Positions 51,853-61,871 of a stretch of DNA of 64,000 bases are shown here, piece by piece. Below the pieces are notes generated by a model, which made no database searches, was not told where the DNA came from, and saw nothing but the letters and a program-made list of their open reading frames with translations. Within the stretch, counting starts at the first letter, position 1. Every line of letters begins with the position of its first letter. Origin of the DNA: DASQPR01 sp963797605 (lineage in GTDB: Bacteria > Actinomycetota > Actinomycetes > Mycobacteriales > Micromonosporaceae); assembly GCA_963797605.1 (NCBI GenBank), contig CAWCPX010000017.1, forward strand, positions 434,001 through 498,000. The letters run 5' to 3'. The translations under genes were made by a program, and so were the position numbers.

Positions 51853-52610
51853 ATGGAACATCGCGATCGACGTCGACTCGCTTGTCGTGCGTCGTGGTGG
51901 CCGGGCCGTGCTGCACGGCATCAGCTGCCAACTACCGGCCGGCAGCGTGACCGGCCTGCTCGGGCCCAGCGGCAGCGGCAAGACCACGCTGTTGCGGGCC
52001 ATCGTCGGGGTGCAGAAGGTGACCTCGGGCTCGGTCACGGTGCTCGGTCAGCCGGCCGGCTCGCCGTCGCTGCGGCGCGTCGTCGGTTACCTCACCCAGG
52101 CCCCGAGCGTTTACGCCGACCTGACCGTCCGCGAAAACGCGCATTACTTCGCCTCGCTCTACGACGGCGTCACGCGCGCCGACGCCGACGCGGCGATCCG
52201 CGATGTCGGCCTCGGCGAAAGCCGCCGATCAGATCGTCGGCACGATGTCCGGCGGTCAGCGCTCCCGGGCGTCGCTCGCCTGCACGCTGCTCGGCAACCC
52301 GAAGCTGCTGATCCTCGACGAGCCGACGGTCGGCCAGGACCCGGTGCTGCGCGAGGACCTGTGGCAGCGGTTTCACGCCCTGGCCGCGGCCGGCACCACG
52401 CTCGTCGTTTCCAGCCACGTGATGGACGAAGCCGGCCGATGCGACCGGCTCGTGCTGATCCGCGAGGGCGCGATCATCGCCGACGACACACCGGCGGCCG
52501 TGCAGGCCGAGGCGGGCACCGACGACCTCGAGAGCGCGTTCCTCGCGTTGATCCGCCAGCGGACCCGGCCGAATCCGAGCCGAGCGACGAAACCGAGGTG
52601 GCGGCGATGA
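51853..52610 (+). CDS. ABC exporter ATP-binding protein (frameshifted)
   Basis: ATPase of an ABC-2 drug/lipid-type exporter. After the ATG at 51853 a shift leads to IAIDVDSLVVRRGGRAVLHG, Walker A GPSGSGKTTLL, YLTQAPSVYADLTVRENAHY, then after a second shift near 52215 the signature MSGGQRSRASLA, Walker B KLLILDEP and the switch His in VVSSHVMDEAGRCDRL. The TGA overlaps the permease ATG. About 252 aa. Confidence 0.88.
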
Positions 52611-53344
52611 ACCCGCGAATTCTGCTGCACACGACGACCCGGGTCCTCAACCAGCTGCGGCACGACAAGCGGACGCTCGCGCTCATCCTCGTCGTACCCA
52701 TGCTGCTGCTGACCTTGATCTATTACGTCTTCGACAAGCAGCCGCGCGTCTTCGACTCGGTCGGCCTGGTGCTGCTGGGCGTGTTCCCGTTCGTGCTGAT
52801 GTTCCTGATCACGAGCATCGCGATGCTGCGCGAACGCACGACCGGCACGCTGGAACGCCTGCTCACGACCCCCCTCGGCAAACTCGATCTGCTGTTCGGC
52901 TACGCGCTCGCCTTCGGCCTGGTCGCGGCCGTGCAGGGCGCGATCCTGACCGCGCTCGGTTACTTCGCCTTCGACCTCACGATCACCGGCAGCGTCTGGC
53001 TCGTCGTGGTGGTCGCGGTCGCCGACGCGATCCTCGGCATGGCGCTCGGCCTGCTGTGCAGCGCGTTCGCCCGCACGGAGTTCCAGGCCGTGCAGTTCAT
53101 GCCGGCGATCGTCTTCCCGCAGCTGTTCCTGTGCGGTCTGTTCACGCCGCGGGCGCAGATGGCCGGCGTGCTGCACGGGATCAGCGACGTGCTGCCCATG
53201 ACCTACGCGGTGCAGGCCCTGCAGGAAATCGGCGGCCACGCATCGCCGACCGGCACGATGTGGCGTGACCTGGGCATCGTCGTCGGCGCGGCGATCATCG
53301 CGCTGGCCCTCGCCGCCGCCACCCTGCGCCGCCGCACCGACTGA
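52607..53344 (+). CDS. ABC-2 type exporter permease
   Basis: 245 aa, intact. Six hydrophobic segments: TLALILVVPMLLLTLIYYVF, VGLVLLGVFPFVLMFLITSI, LLFGYALAFGLVAAVQGAIL, VWLVVVVAVADAILGMALGL, FMPAIVFPQLFLCGLF and a final IVVGAAIIALALAAATL. The conserved ERTTGTLERLLTTPL and QFMPAIVFPQ motifs mark the ABC-2 family. The substrate is unknown; the TetR-linked arrangement recalls drug or lipid exporters. Confidence 0.9.
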   Translation: MNPRILLHTTTRVLNQLRHDKRTLALILVVPMLLLTLIYYVFDKQPRVFDSVGLVLLGVFPFVLMFLITSIAMLRERTTGTLERLLTTPLGKLDLLFGYALAFGLVAAVQGAILTALGYFAFDLTITGSVWLVVVVAVADAILGMALGLLCSAFARTEFQAVQFMPAIVFPQLFLCGLFTPRAQMAGVLHGISDVLPMTYAVQALQEIGGHASPTGTMWRDLGIVVGAAIIALALAAATLRRRTD

Positions 53345-53380
53345 TCCCCGCCCGACCGAGGAACCGAAAGGCACGCCACG

Positions 53381-53983
53381 ATGGCCCGCACCGGACGACG
53401 CAAAGGCGCACCCGACACCCGGGACGCGATCCTTGCCGCCGCCCGCGCCGCGTTCGCCGAAAAGGGGTTCGACGGTGCGTCGATCCGGGCCATCGCGACC
53501 AGCGCCGGAGTCGATCCGGCGCTGGTCCACCACTATTTCGGCACGAAGGAACGGCTGTTTCTCGCGACCGTCAACGTGCCCGCCGACCCGGCCGAGTTCA
53601 TCCCCGCGGCGCTCGTCGGCGACGACGACCACATCGGCGAGCGGGTCGTGCGCATGTTCCTGTCCATCTGGGACGATCCGGTCACGGGCCCGCCGCTGCT
53701 CGCGCTGATCCGCACCGGGCTGCAACACGACTGGTCGGCCCGGATGCTGCGCGAGTTCCTGACCGCGCAGGTGCTCCGGCGCGTGATCGCGCGGCTTGAG
53801 GTGCCACCGACCGAGGCACCGTTCCGGGCATCGTTGACGGCCTCGCAGATGCTGGGCCTGGGCCTCGCGCGCTACCTGCTGAAGGTCGAGCCGCTGGCGA
53901 GCGCCGACGTGGAGACCGTGATCGCGCTGGTCGCCCCGACGATTCAGCGTTACCTCACGGCCCCGCTGCCGTTCCCGGCGTGA
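53381..53983 (+). CDS. TetR-family transcriptional regulator
   Basis: 200 aa from the ATG at 53381. The HTH is classic: RDAILAAARAAFAEKGFDGA, SIRAIATSAGVDPALVHHYF, GTKERLF. The C-terminal ligand domain has DPVTGPPLLALIRTGL and ends RYLTAPLPFPA. This C-terminal type is common in regulators paired with ABC-2 exporters. It probably represses the operon at TTCAACgagtGTTGAA until a ligand is bound (inference). Confidence 0.9.
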   Translation: MARTGRRKGAPDTRDAILAAARAAFAEKGFDGASIRAIATSAGVDPALVHHYFGTKERLFLATVNVPADPAEFIPAALVGDDDHIGERVVRMFLSIWDDPVTGPPLLALIRTGLQHDWSARMLREFLTAQVLRRVIARLEVPPTEAPFRASLTASQMLGLGLARYLLKVEPLASADVETVIALVAPTIQRYLTAPLPFPA

Positions 53984-54002
53984 TCGCTGCCGGACTTTCG
54001 CC

Positions 54003-54140
54003 TGGAGTTCGCGCAGCGAGACGTCGCCGTGGAGTTTGCGCGGCGGCCTTGGCCGTGGGTTCGCGCGGCGGAGCTTTCTGGCGACATGTGTTCAGCGATA
54101 GCCATGACGCCAGCGACATGCCGATGCCGCCGATGACATG
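54003..54140. repeat. Degenerate 26-27-bp repeats after the TetR gene
   Basis: TGGAGTTCGCGCAGCG (54003), TGGAGTTTGCGCGGCG (54030) and TGGGTTCGCGCGGCGG (54056) head three units. From 54081 a second, more diffuse set of GCGACATG/GATGACATGCC motifs follows up to the GrpB gene. This is the only content of the 217-base gap. Confidence 0.5.
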
Positions 54141-54200
54141 CCGTCCGCGCGACATATATTGCCCAGCGCCGCCAGCGGGATCGGACTAGGGTTCCGCCGC

Positions 54201-54731
54201 GTGCGCATCGACATCACGGACTATGACCCAACCTGGCCGGTCATCGCCGACCACGCCCGCGGGGACTTGCTCGCTGCGTTGCCGGGAATGTTCGCGGAAA
54301 TCGAGCACATCGGCAGCACCTCGGTGCCGGGGCTGCCGGCGAAACCGGTCATCGACCTGATGGCAGCCGCGAACAGCCTCGACACGATCGTCGCCGCCGA
54401 CGAACTCCTGGCCCGGCTCGGCTATCGGCGCGAGGAGACCGGCATGCCGGAACGGCTGTTCTACCGGCGCGAGGTGGCCGGCGAGCGTACGCGTCATCTG
54501 CATGTGGTTGCGGCCCACACCTGGGCGACGCGCAACGAACGGATGCTGCGCGATCATCTGCGCGACCACCCGGCCGACGCCGCCCGGTACGCCGATCTGA
54601 AACGCCATCTGGCGGACGTGAGCGGCGACGGCGACGCCTATACCTGCGGCAAGACCGACCTGATCCAGGAACTCACCGATCGGGCCCGTGCCGCTCGGGG
54701 CTTGCCGAGCGTGCCGGTCTGGGAAGAGTGA
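54201..54731 (+). CDS. GrpB/UPF0157 nucleotidyltransferase-fold protein
   Basis: About 176 aa from the GTG at 54201 (VRIDITDYDPTWPVI); an in-frame ATG at 54138 would add 21 residues translated from repeat DNA. Family motifs: EIEHIGSTSVPGLPAKPVID, the nucleotidyltransferase-like pattern, MPERLFYRR, HLHVVAAHTWATRNERMLRD and GDAYTCGKTDLIQELT. Substrate unknown; relatives are sometimes fused to dephospho-CoA kinase. Confidence 0.85.
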   Translation: MRIDITDYDPTWPVIADHARGDLLAALPGMFAEIEHIGSTSVPGLPAKPVIDLMAAANSLDTIVAADELLARLGYRREETGMPERLFYRREVAGERTRHLHVVAAHTWATRNERMLRDHLRDHPADAARYADLKRHLADVSGDGDAYTCGKTDLIQELTDRARAARGLPSVPVWEE

Positions 54732-54732
54732 T

Positions 54733-54757
54733 CCCGGGGAGCGGGTGACCCCCCGGG
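54733..54757. terminator. Hairpin between convergent GrpB gene and secreted-protein gene
   Basis: CCCGGGG (54733-54739) pairs with CCCCGGG (54751-54757), 11-nt loop, directly after the GrpB stop and before the stop of the gene at 54765. Confidence 0.5.
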
Positions 54758-54764
54758 CCCACCG

Positions 54765-55863
54765 CTAGTTCCCGTACGTGATCACCATCGGTGCCGGTTT
54801 CATCGACATGACCTGCGCCGGCGTCATGAGCTTGTGCCGGGCTTCGAGCTTGTAGAAGATCTTGAAGCCGCCGTACTTGAAGTTGCCGTACTTCGCCATG
54901 TCGTTGGCGACCCAGTTCTTGTACTGGCCTTCTTTCAGCGCGATGTCACCGGCCCAACCGCCGACCGAGTCGATGTGAATCACCAGGTCAACCCGGGGAT
55001 CGTTGACGATGTTCCGCTTGTCCGCGATCTCCGACGGCCCGGGCGCGTACGGGTTCGCCTTGCCGTCGCCGTCGCCACGGTACTGGTGGATGATCATGAT
55101 TTTTCGAGGGACGTGGTACTGCATCGGCATCGCGGCCACCGCTTCGATCAACGGGTTCAGGTCGCTGGCCCGCACGTTCGACAGGTTCTTGCCCGGGATG
55201 CCGTTGTGCCGCGGGAACATCCACTCCGGGTCGATCGCGACCTGCACGAACGGCAGCTTCAAGTAGCTGTCGAAGTGGTGCAGCACGGTCAGCGGCTTCG
55301 CCCACCCGATGTTCAGGTCGAGGAACAGCAGCAGGTCGTTTTTCTTGCAGAAGGCGACGTACTTGTTGATGGTGCCGGCGTCGACGTAGTGGCTGTAGGT
55401 GCCGCTTTTGCCCTTGAACCGGTCGGGCACGTCGACGACGAGGTCGATGCCGAGCGCGACCGGGTGCGCCGGGTCGAGTTTCTGGTAGGCGGCGCCCTGG
55501 GCCTTGAGCCGCGCGAGCATCGCGTTGGAGAGCACGTAGGCCGGGCCGGTCGCGGACGCACCGGGCACCGCGTAGAACGCGACGATGCGGTGCGTCGGCA
55601 GCACGGCGTTGACATTCGGATCGAACGGCGACGGTCGGCGTCGGGGTCGGAGTCGCCGCCTTCGCTGAGGTGCCGGGAGCTGCGGTGTGCTTCGTGCTCG
55701 ATCCGGAGGGAAGCCAGACCACCAGCGACACCACGACGGCGACTAACACCACTAAACCCGTTGCTATCCCACAATCCGACGCGTTCGTCGGCGGCGTCTG
55801 CTCGTCTTCCGGGGGCCGCTCGGTGGATAGCGGAATCGTCCTTCGGGTGAAACCAGTCGTCAT
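54765..55863 (-). CDS. Membrane-anchored extracellular protein, TIM-barrel-like (one frameshift)
   Basis: The N-terminus from the ATG at 55863 (MTTGFTRRTIPLSTERPPED) has a cytoplasmic charged part, a transmembrane anchor (GIATGLVVLVAVVVSLVVWL) and a Thr/Pro stalk. After a shift near 55620 the main frame runs VAFYAVPGASATGPAYVLSN and then beta/alpha units: LGIDLVVDVPDRF, LLLFLDLNIGWAKPLTVLHH, FVQVAIDPEWMFP, KIMIIHQYRGDGDG and LVIHIDSVGGWAG. Acidic residues end several strands (DLN, DPEW, IDS), typical of a glycosidase-like TIM barrel, but I do not know a characterised relative. Likely a wall-facing enzyme of unknown substrate. Confidence 0.65.
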
Positions 55864-55952
55864 GCGTCTCATCTTGCCGTCATCTCACCGAAATCACAGA
55901 TTCCGACACGTGAACAGTTTCCCGGACTCGGCACCTTAGCAACGTCATCGGG

Positions 55953-56591
55953 GTGCCGATCAACTTCGCTCGCATCGAACGTGCCGCCCTCGCCGAACTG
56001 CTCACCGACCTAGGCCCCGACCAACCGACACTGTGCGAGGGATGGACCACCCGTGACCTCGCCGCGCATCTCGTCATCCGCGAACGCCGGCCCGACGCCG
56101 CGGCCGGCATCATGATTAAAGGGCTCGCCGCCCGGACCGCCCGCATCCAGAAGCAGGTCGCCGAGGCCCGGCCGTTCGAGCAGCTCGTCGACGAGGTCCG
56201 GAAGCCGCCGACGTTTTCGCTGGCCGGCTTCGGGCCGACCGACCGCGCGACGAACACGACCGAGTTCTTCGTGCACCACGAGGACGTGCGCCGGGCCCAG
56301 GCCGCGTGGGAGCCGCGACCCCTCGACCCCGGCCTCGGGCGCGCGCTCTACGGCCAGGCGAAGTTCGCGGCGAAGATGCGGCTGCGGCGGTTCCCGGCCA
56401 CGGTCACGATCATTTCTCCCAGTTACGGCCAGCCGTTCACCGTGGGCGCCGGCGGCCCAGCGGTGTCCGTCACCGGCGACCCGGCCGAGCTGACGTTGCT
56501 GCTCAGCGGCCGTCAGCAGGCATCTCGCGTCACCTTCGACGGCCCCGAGGACACCATCGAAGCGCTCCGCACCGCGAAGTTCGGCATCTAG
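55953..56591 (+). CDS. TIGR03085 family metal-binding protein
   Basis: 212 aa from the GTG at 55953 (VPINFARIERAAL). DinB-like fold with the conserved LCEGWTTRDLAAHLVIRERR, where the His is a probable metal ligand, and NTTEFFVHHEDVRRAQ with two further His. The C-terminal domain has SVTGDPAELTLLLSGRQQAS, an SCP2-like ending. A mycothiol-linked function is presumed for the family, but no reaction is known. Confidence 0.82.
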   Translation: MPINFARIERAALAELLTDLGPDQPTLCEGWTTRDLAAHLVIRERRPDAAAGIMIKGLAARTARIQKQVAEARPFEQLVDEVRKPPTFSLAGFGPTDRATNTTEFFVHHEDVRRAQAAWEPRPLDPGLGRALYGQAKFAAKMRLRRFPATVTIISPSYGQPFTVGAGGPAVSVTGDPAELTLLLSGRQQASRVTFDGPEDTIEALRTAKFGI

Positions 56592-56596
56592 CAATG

Positions 56597-56647
56597 TGCG
56601 CTCGCATGGCTGTCTCCGCGAGGTTTCGACAGCCATGGGAGCGCACT
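56597..56647. terminator. 19-bp hairpin between convergent genes
   Basis: Arms 56597-56615 and 56629-56647 pair over 19 bases with one mismatch (GTGCGCTCgCATGGCTGTC against GACAGCCATGgGAGCGCAC), 13-nt loop. It lies between the TIGR03085 stop and the histidine kinase stop and can work for both. Confidence 0.65.
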
Positions 56648-57993
56648 AACCCGGGGCGCCCGCCGGCAGCGTGACCTCGACCTGCAGGCCCGGGTTCGCG
56701 TCGCCCAGCGTGATCGTGCCCGTGGTGTACCCGCAGCAGCTCCCGCACGATCGCCAGCCCCAGGCCGGCCCCACCGTCGTCGCGGTTGCGGGCGTCGTCG
56801 AGCCGGGTGAACCGGTCGAACACCCGCTCCCGATCGGCCGCCGGGATGCCCGGGCCGTCGTCGCTGACGGTTACCCGTACCCGTGTGGCGTCGAGGTCTC
56901 GCTTGTGATCGTGACCTCGGTGCGACGCGTGCCGCACCGCGTTCGCGACCAGGTTGTCCACCACCCGTCGCAGCGCCGTCGGCTGTCCCGACCGTCCACA
57001 CCGGATCGCCGACGTCGCCGGCACCGGCACCCGGGCGTTCGCGTAGCCGTCGGCGACCGCCGCGCCACGAGCGCGGCTCAGGTCGACCGACCTCGACCGT
57101 CAGCAGCCGCGGATCGCCCTCGTCGGCGCGGGCCAGCAGCAGCAGGTCGTCGACGAGCCGGCCGAGCCGGGAGACGTCCGTGAGCAGGTCGGCGATCGGG
57201 TGGCGGTTCGCCGAGGCGGCCGGCCACCTCCAGTTGGGTACGCAGGCTCGCGATCGGACTGACCGCAGCTCGTGCGCCGCGTCCGCGACGAAGGCCCGCT
57301 GGCGGCGCCGGGCCGCGTCGAGCCGGTCGAGCATGTCGTTGAGCGTGACCGCGAGCCGGTGCACCTCGTCGTCGCCCGGTCGGCACCGGCAGCGACGCCG
57401 ACCACGCCGCCACCGCTGATCTGATCGGCGCCCGCGCGCAACACCTCGACCGGCCGCAACGTCGCGCCGACCACCCGCCACGCCAGCGCGGTCAGGGCCG
57501 CGAGCAGCAGCGGGTACGCGATCAGCAGCGCGTTGCGGACCGTCTCGGTGCTCTCCTCGACCGCGTGGGTGGACGCGGCCACGATGATCACCCGGGGACC
57601 GCCGTCGTTGTCGTTGTCGGGGTCGGCCTCGACAGCGCGCCGGGCGATCACCCGCAGCTTGCCGTCGACGTCGGCCCGGTCGCCGGGGAGCACCACGACG
57701 TCTCCCGGAGCGCACGCGTGAGTTCGGCCGGCGTCAGCAGCGGCACCAGCATGTCCGCGCCGACGCTCACGTCCAGCACCCGCCGCTGGTCGTCGATGAC
57801 CTGCACGATCGACTTGCCGGCGGTCGGGATCGGGGTGGAGAGGCTACCGGTCGTGAGCAGCGCGTTCACGTCGTGGGACGGTCTGCCGGGTGGTCGAGTC
57901 GACGGAGCGGATCAGCACCAGGTGCAGCACGCCCACGATGAGCAGGCCGCCGATCGCCAGCCCGACCGCGAGACCGGCCGTGCTGAGAAACAT
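56647..57993 (-). CDS. Two-component sensor histidine kinase (frameshifted)
   Basis: Membrane kinase with an N-terminal transmembrane helix (FLSTAGLAVGLAIGGLLIVG), an extracellular segment (VIDDQRRVLDVSVGADMLVP, VIIVAASTHAVEESTETV), a second helix (ALLIAYPLLLAALTALAWRV) and a HAMP-like linker (LRPVEVLRAGADQISGG). The H-box is FVADAAHELRS with the phosphoacceptor His, followed by VDDLLLLARADEGDP, the N-box DNLVANAVRHASH and the G-box VSDDGPGIPAADRERVFDRF with GGAGLGLAIVRELL. At least six shifts occur, yet the span is 449 codons in phase. Start ATG overlaps the regulator stop (TGATG). The cognate regulator is the next entry. Confidence 0.87.
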
Positions 57994-58730
57994 CAGCCGT
58001 GCCCGGAGCGTCGCCGCCGCCAGCGCGTCAAGGCGCCGGTCCGTCGCCGCCGACGTCGCTCGTCGGCCAGCCGGTAGCCGGCGCCGCGGACCGTCTGCAC
58101 GCGTACGCGTGCCGAACGGCTGGTCGATCTTGCGGCGCAGGTAGCCGACGTAGACCTCGACGACGTTCGGGTCGGTGTCGGCGCTGGCGTCCCATACGCG
58201 GTCGAGCAGCTCGATCTTCGTCACGACCTGATCCTGCCGCCGCATCAGGTACTCCAGCAGCGCGTACTCGCGCGGCGGTCAGGCTGATCTCGGTGGTCGC
58301 CGCGCAGCACCCGCCGGCTCGCCGGATCGAGGCGCAGCGTGCCGGCCGTCAGCACGACCGGGCGCTCGGGCGCACCGCGACGCAGCAGCGCCCGCAGCCG
58401 GGCCAGCAGCACGACGAAGGAGAACGGCTTGGTCAGGTAGTCGTCGGCGCCGCAGTCGAGGCCGTCGGCCTGGTCGTACTCGCCGTCTTTCGCCGACAGC
58501 ATGAGACCGGCACCCAGTTGCCCTCTTCGCGGAGCTGCCGGACGACCCGGTAGCCGGACAGCCGGGGCAGCATGATGTCCAGAATCACCGCGTCGTAGCC
58601 CTCTTGCCGGGTCGCGTCCAGCCCGGCGATGCCGTCGAGCGGCCAGGTCGACCAGGTAGCCCTCGGCGGCGAGGCCGCGCTGCAGCGCCCGCCCGAGCCG
58701 GGGCTCGTCCTCGACGACCAGAATTCGCAC
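57993..58730 (-). CDS. OmpR-family response regulator (frameshifted)
   Basis: 245 aa in total. Receiver: VRILVVEDEPRLGRALQRGL with the acidic pair, phosphoacceptor Asp in YDAVILDIMLPRLSGY, LMLSAKDGEYDQADGLDCGA and the Lys in DDYLTKPFSF. Winged-helix domain: LTAGTLRLDPASRRV, VVTKIELLDRVWD, PNVVEVYVGYLRRKIDQPFG and VRGAGYRLADE. Shifts are near 58630, 58515, 58275 and 58110. Start GTG at 58730. Divergent from the RseB-like gene, which it may control (inference). Confidence 0.88.
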
Positions 58731-58830
58731 CAACCCAGCGTGGCACGATAGAGCACGAGCGCACCCAGCCGACTTCTCAGGTCGGTCACAGCCGGGCGAC
58801 GCATGATAGAACCTGGTACGAGAGGGGCGA

Positions 58831-59982
58831 ATGGTGAACCGTATGGGCATCGGACGTCCCGGCGTTGCGCTGGTTGGTCCCCGGTCGCCGTCGTCGCGGT
58901 GATCTTCGGGCGGAGGCGCTCTGACCTCGGCGGTTCGCGCGGCGGCCGGCTCCGACCTGCCGCACCGCGAGCCCGGCCCAGCTGCTCGCCGACCTGCGCC
59001 GGCCCGGCTCGACGGCGCGACCGGCACCGTCGTCGAGCACGCTGACCTCGGCCTGCCGGCCCTCCCGGCCGGTGTCGGCGGCGACGGCAGAGCCGAATTC
59101 GACGTCGTTGATCACCGGCTCGCACACGATGCGGGTCTGGTATTCGCGGGCCGACCAAGGTGCGGGTCGCGCTGGTCGGCGCGCTGGGCGAGTCCGACGT
59201 CATCCGCAACAACGCCGACGTCTGGATCTGGTCGAGCACCGACCAACACCGCCACGCACGCCACCGTGCCGGCCGCCCACCGGTCCGCCAGCCCGCACGC
59301 CCTACCACGCCCGGGCCCGATGCCGCTGACACCCCGCTCGACGCCGGCCAACAGGGTGCTCGCCGCGCTCGCCCCGACCACGTCGATCACCACGAGCGGA
59401 TCGGTCACGGTCGCCGGTCGCGCCGCCTACCAACTCGTGATCGCGCCGAAAGACCCGGCCTCGCTGGTCGGCACGCGTCCGGATCGCGATCGACGCCGAC
59501 CAGGCACGTGCCGCTGCGCGTCCAGGTCTTCGCGGCCGGCGCGGCGAAGCCGGCGTTCGAGATCGGCTTCACCCAGGTCAGCTTCAGCAAGCCGGACCCG
59601 AGCGTGTTCCGCTTCAACCCGCCGCCGGGCGCGAAGGTCAACCAGGCCGAGCGCGGCGGCGACCGACAGCGCGAAGCGGCGCCGATGCCGCCGACGGCGG
59701 GCCCGCCGCGGTCATCGGTCGGGCTGGACCGCCGTACTCGACGCCACGCCTTCCGGCCGGCACGAGTCCACGGCGGCCAGGGCTGGCGGCACGCTCGAGC
59801 GGGTCCTCAGCGCGCTGCCGACCGTGCACGGCGGCTTCGGCAGCGGCAAGGCTGCTGCAGACGGCGCTGTTCTCCGCGCTGATCACCACGACGGCCGGGT
59901 GTTCTCGGTTCGGTCAGCCGCAGCACGTCTGATCGCAGCGGCGTCACCCGGCGCAGCCATGACCGCGCCCGCGCGCAAGTAG
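58831..59982 (+). CDS. LolA/RseB-like lipoprotein-fold membrane protein (frameshifted)
   Basis: From the ATG at 58831 (MVNRMGIGRP) a hydrophobic segment follows after a shift (VAVVAVIFG). An outer domain then shows SHTMRVWYSGPTKVRVALVG, ESDVIRNNADVWIWSSTDQ, SGSVTVAGRAAYQLVIAPKD and AFEIGFTQVSFSKPDPSVF with FRFNPPPGAKV. This is the LolA/RseB half-barrel pattern seen in actinomycete proteins next to ABC exporters. Five or more frame changes occur, with a total of 384 codons in phase. The end (AAASPGAAMTAPARK) overlaps the ATPase start. Probably it feeds or senses the exporter's lipid or peptide cargo (inference). Confidence 0.72.
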
Positions 59983-60937
59983 CCGCAACGGACGCGATCG
60001 GCGAACGCTCGCGATCGAAAGCACCGCCTCACCAAGCGGTTCCGCTCCGGCCAGGTCGCCGTCGACGGCATCGACCTCGCGGTCCCGCACGGCGCCGTCT
60101 ACGGCTTTCTCGGCCCGAACGGCTCCGGCAAGACCACCACGATCCGGCTGCTGCTCGGCCTGATCCGGCCGACCGGCCGGGTCGCACCGGCTGCTGGGCG
60201 CCGCCATGCCCGAGCGGCGCCGCCACGTACTCCCCCGCATCGGCGCGCTGGTCGAAGGGCCGGCGTTCCACCCGTACCTGTCCGGCCGGGACAACCTGCG
60301 CCGGCTGGACGCGGCCGACCGCACGGTCGACCCGGCCACCGTCGACGCCCGGATCGACGCCGCGCTCGACCGGGTCGGTCTGCTCGCCGCCGCGGCCAAG
60401 CGATACCGCATCTTCTCGCTGGGCATGCGCCAGCGCCTGGCGCATCGCCGCCACCCTGCTGCGCCCGCGTGACCTGCTGATCCTCGACGAACCGACGAAC
60501 GGGCTGGACCCGCAGGGCACCCGCGAGGTGCGCGCGCTGCTGCAGTCGCTGGCCGCCGCCGGCACCACCGTCGTGCTCTCCACCCACCTGCTCTCCGAGG
60601 TGGAGCAGATCTGCACGCACGTCGGCGTGATGCATCTCGGCCGGCTCGTCGCGCAGGGCGCGCTGGCGAGCTGCGCGCCGGCACCGCGCCCCGCGTCGAG
60701 GTGCAGACGAGCCGACCCGGCCGCGGCCGCGGCGTTCTGCGGACTCGGCCTCACCGACGTCCAACGGCCGCACGGGTACGGTCACGGCGTTCCTGGGCGA
60801 CGTGACGCCGGAGGCGGTGGTGCCCGCGCTCGTCACCGCCGGCGTGCCGGTGCGCGGCATTCGCGGATCGCCGACCGCCGACCTGGAGGAGATGTTCGTG
60901 CAGCCTGACCGGCGAGGGCTTCGATGTCAGCGACTAA
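59959..60937 (+). CDS. ABC transporter ATP-binding protein, DrrA/CcmA-like (frameshifted)
   Basis: Segments: LTKRFRSGQVAVDGIDLAVP, Walker A GPNGSGKTTTIRLLLGL, RRHVLPRIGALVEGPAFHPY, LSGRDNLRRL, signature region FSLGMRQRL, Walker B RDLLILDEPTNGLDPQG, switch His STHLLSEVEQICTHV. It ends LEEMFVQLTGEGFDVSD-like with TAA at 60935. The Y-F-L-S-G-R-D-N-L pattern is typical of antibiotic-type exporters (for example lantibiotic or bacitracin immunity). The start is poorly defined; an ATG at 59959 overlaps the previous gene. Shifts are near 60000, 60185, 60445, 60680 and 60775. Confidence 0.83.
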
Positions 60938-61771
60938 CGTGGCGCCGACGCCGGATCTCGACCCGGTTCTTCCGCTCCGAGCTGTGGCTGATCTTCGGCC
61001 GCCGCCGCAACTGGGTCGGCCTCGGCCGTGCTCGCGCACCGTGCCGATCCTGATCAACGTCGCCGTAAGGTCTCCGCGCCGAACCCGGGCACGACGGGCC
61101 GACGTTCATCGCGAACATCACCAGCAACGGCCTGTTCGCCGCGCTCGCCGCGCTCACCCTGGAGATACCGCTGTTCCTGCCGCTCGCGATCGCCGCGATC
61201 GCGGGTGACTCCGTGGCCGGCGAAGCCAACCTCGGCACGCTGCGCTACCTGCTGGCGGTGCCGATCGACCGGACCCGGCTGCTCGTGGTGAAGTACGCCG
61301 CCATCGTCGTCTTCGCGGCCGTCTCGACGTTCTTCGTGGCGGCCGTCGGCGCGATGCTCGGTCTGGTCCTGTTCGGTGGCGGCGACGTTCACCACGCTGT
61401 CCGGCTCGTCGCTGTCCGTTCGGCGACGGGCTGTGGCGGCTGCTGCTGGTCTGCGTGTACATGACTGTCTGCCTGGCACGCTCGGCGCGATCGGCCTGTT
61501 CGTCTCGACCCTCACCGAGCAGCCGATCGGCGCCACCATCGCGATCATGATCCTGGCTCTCGCGCAGCGAGATCGCCGACGCGATCCCGCAGCTGTCGTC
61601 GATCCACCCGTACCTGCCGACGCACTACTGGCTGGGCTTCGGCGACCTGCTGCGCGATCCGATCGCGTTCGACCGGGTGGCGCCCGGGCGTGCTGTCGGC
61701 CGCCGGCGTACATCGTGATCTTCGGAAGTGCCGCGTGGGCGCGGTTCGGAGGCAGGGACGTCACGAGCTAG
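60924..61771 (+). CDS. ABC-2 type exporter permease (frameshifted)
   Basis: From the ATG at 60924 inside the end of the ATPase gene. Segments: FRSELWLIFGRRRNWVGL, ALAALTLEIPLFLPLAIAAI, AGDSVAGEANLGTLRYLLAV, PIDRTRLLVVKYAAIVVFAA, VSTFFVAAVGAMLGLVLFGG, TLGAIGLFVSTLTEQPIGAT and SSIHPYLPTHYWLGFGDLLR. Six hydrophobic spans are evident. The ABC-2 motif GEANLGTLRYLLAVPIDR is clear. It pairs with the preceding ATPase and the RseB-like protein as a three-gene export unit. Confidence 0.82.
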
Positions 61772-61871
61772 GCGACATCAGGTCTGGTCATCGGGACGTA
61801 GCGGCATACGCTGCGATCACACGCGTGGTAATTCCCCGACGCGTCACATGAATGACACCGAAGGACAACCG

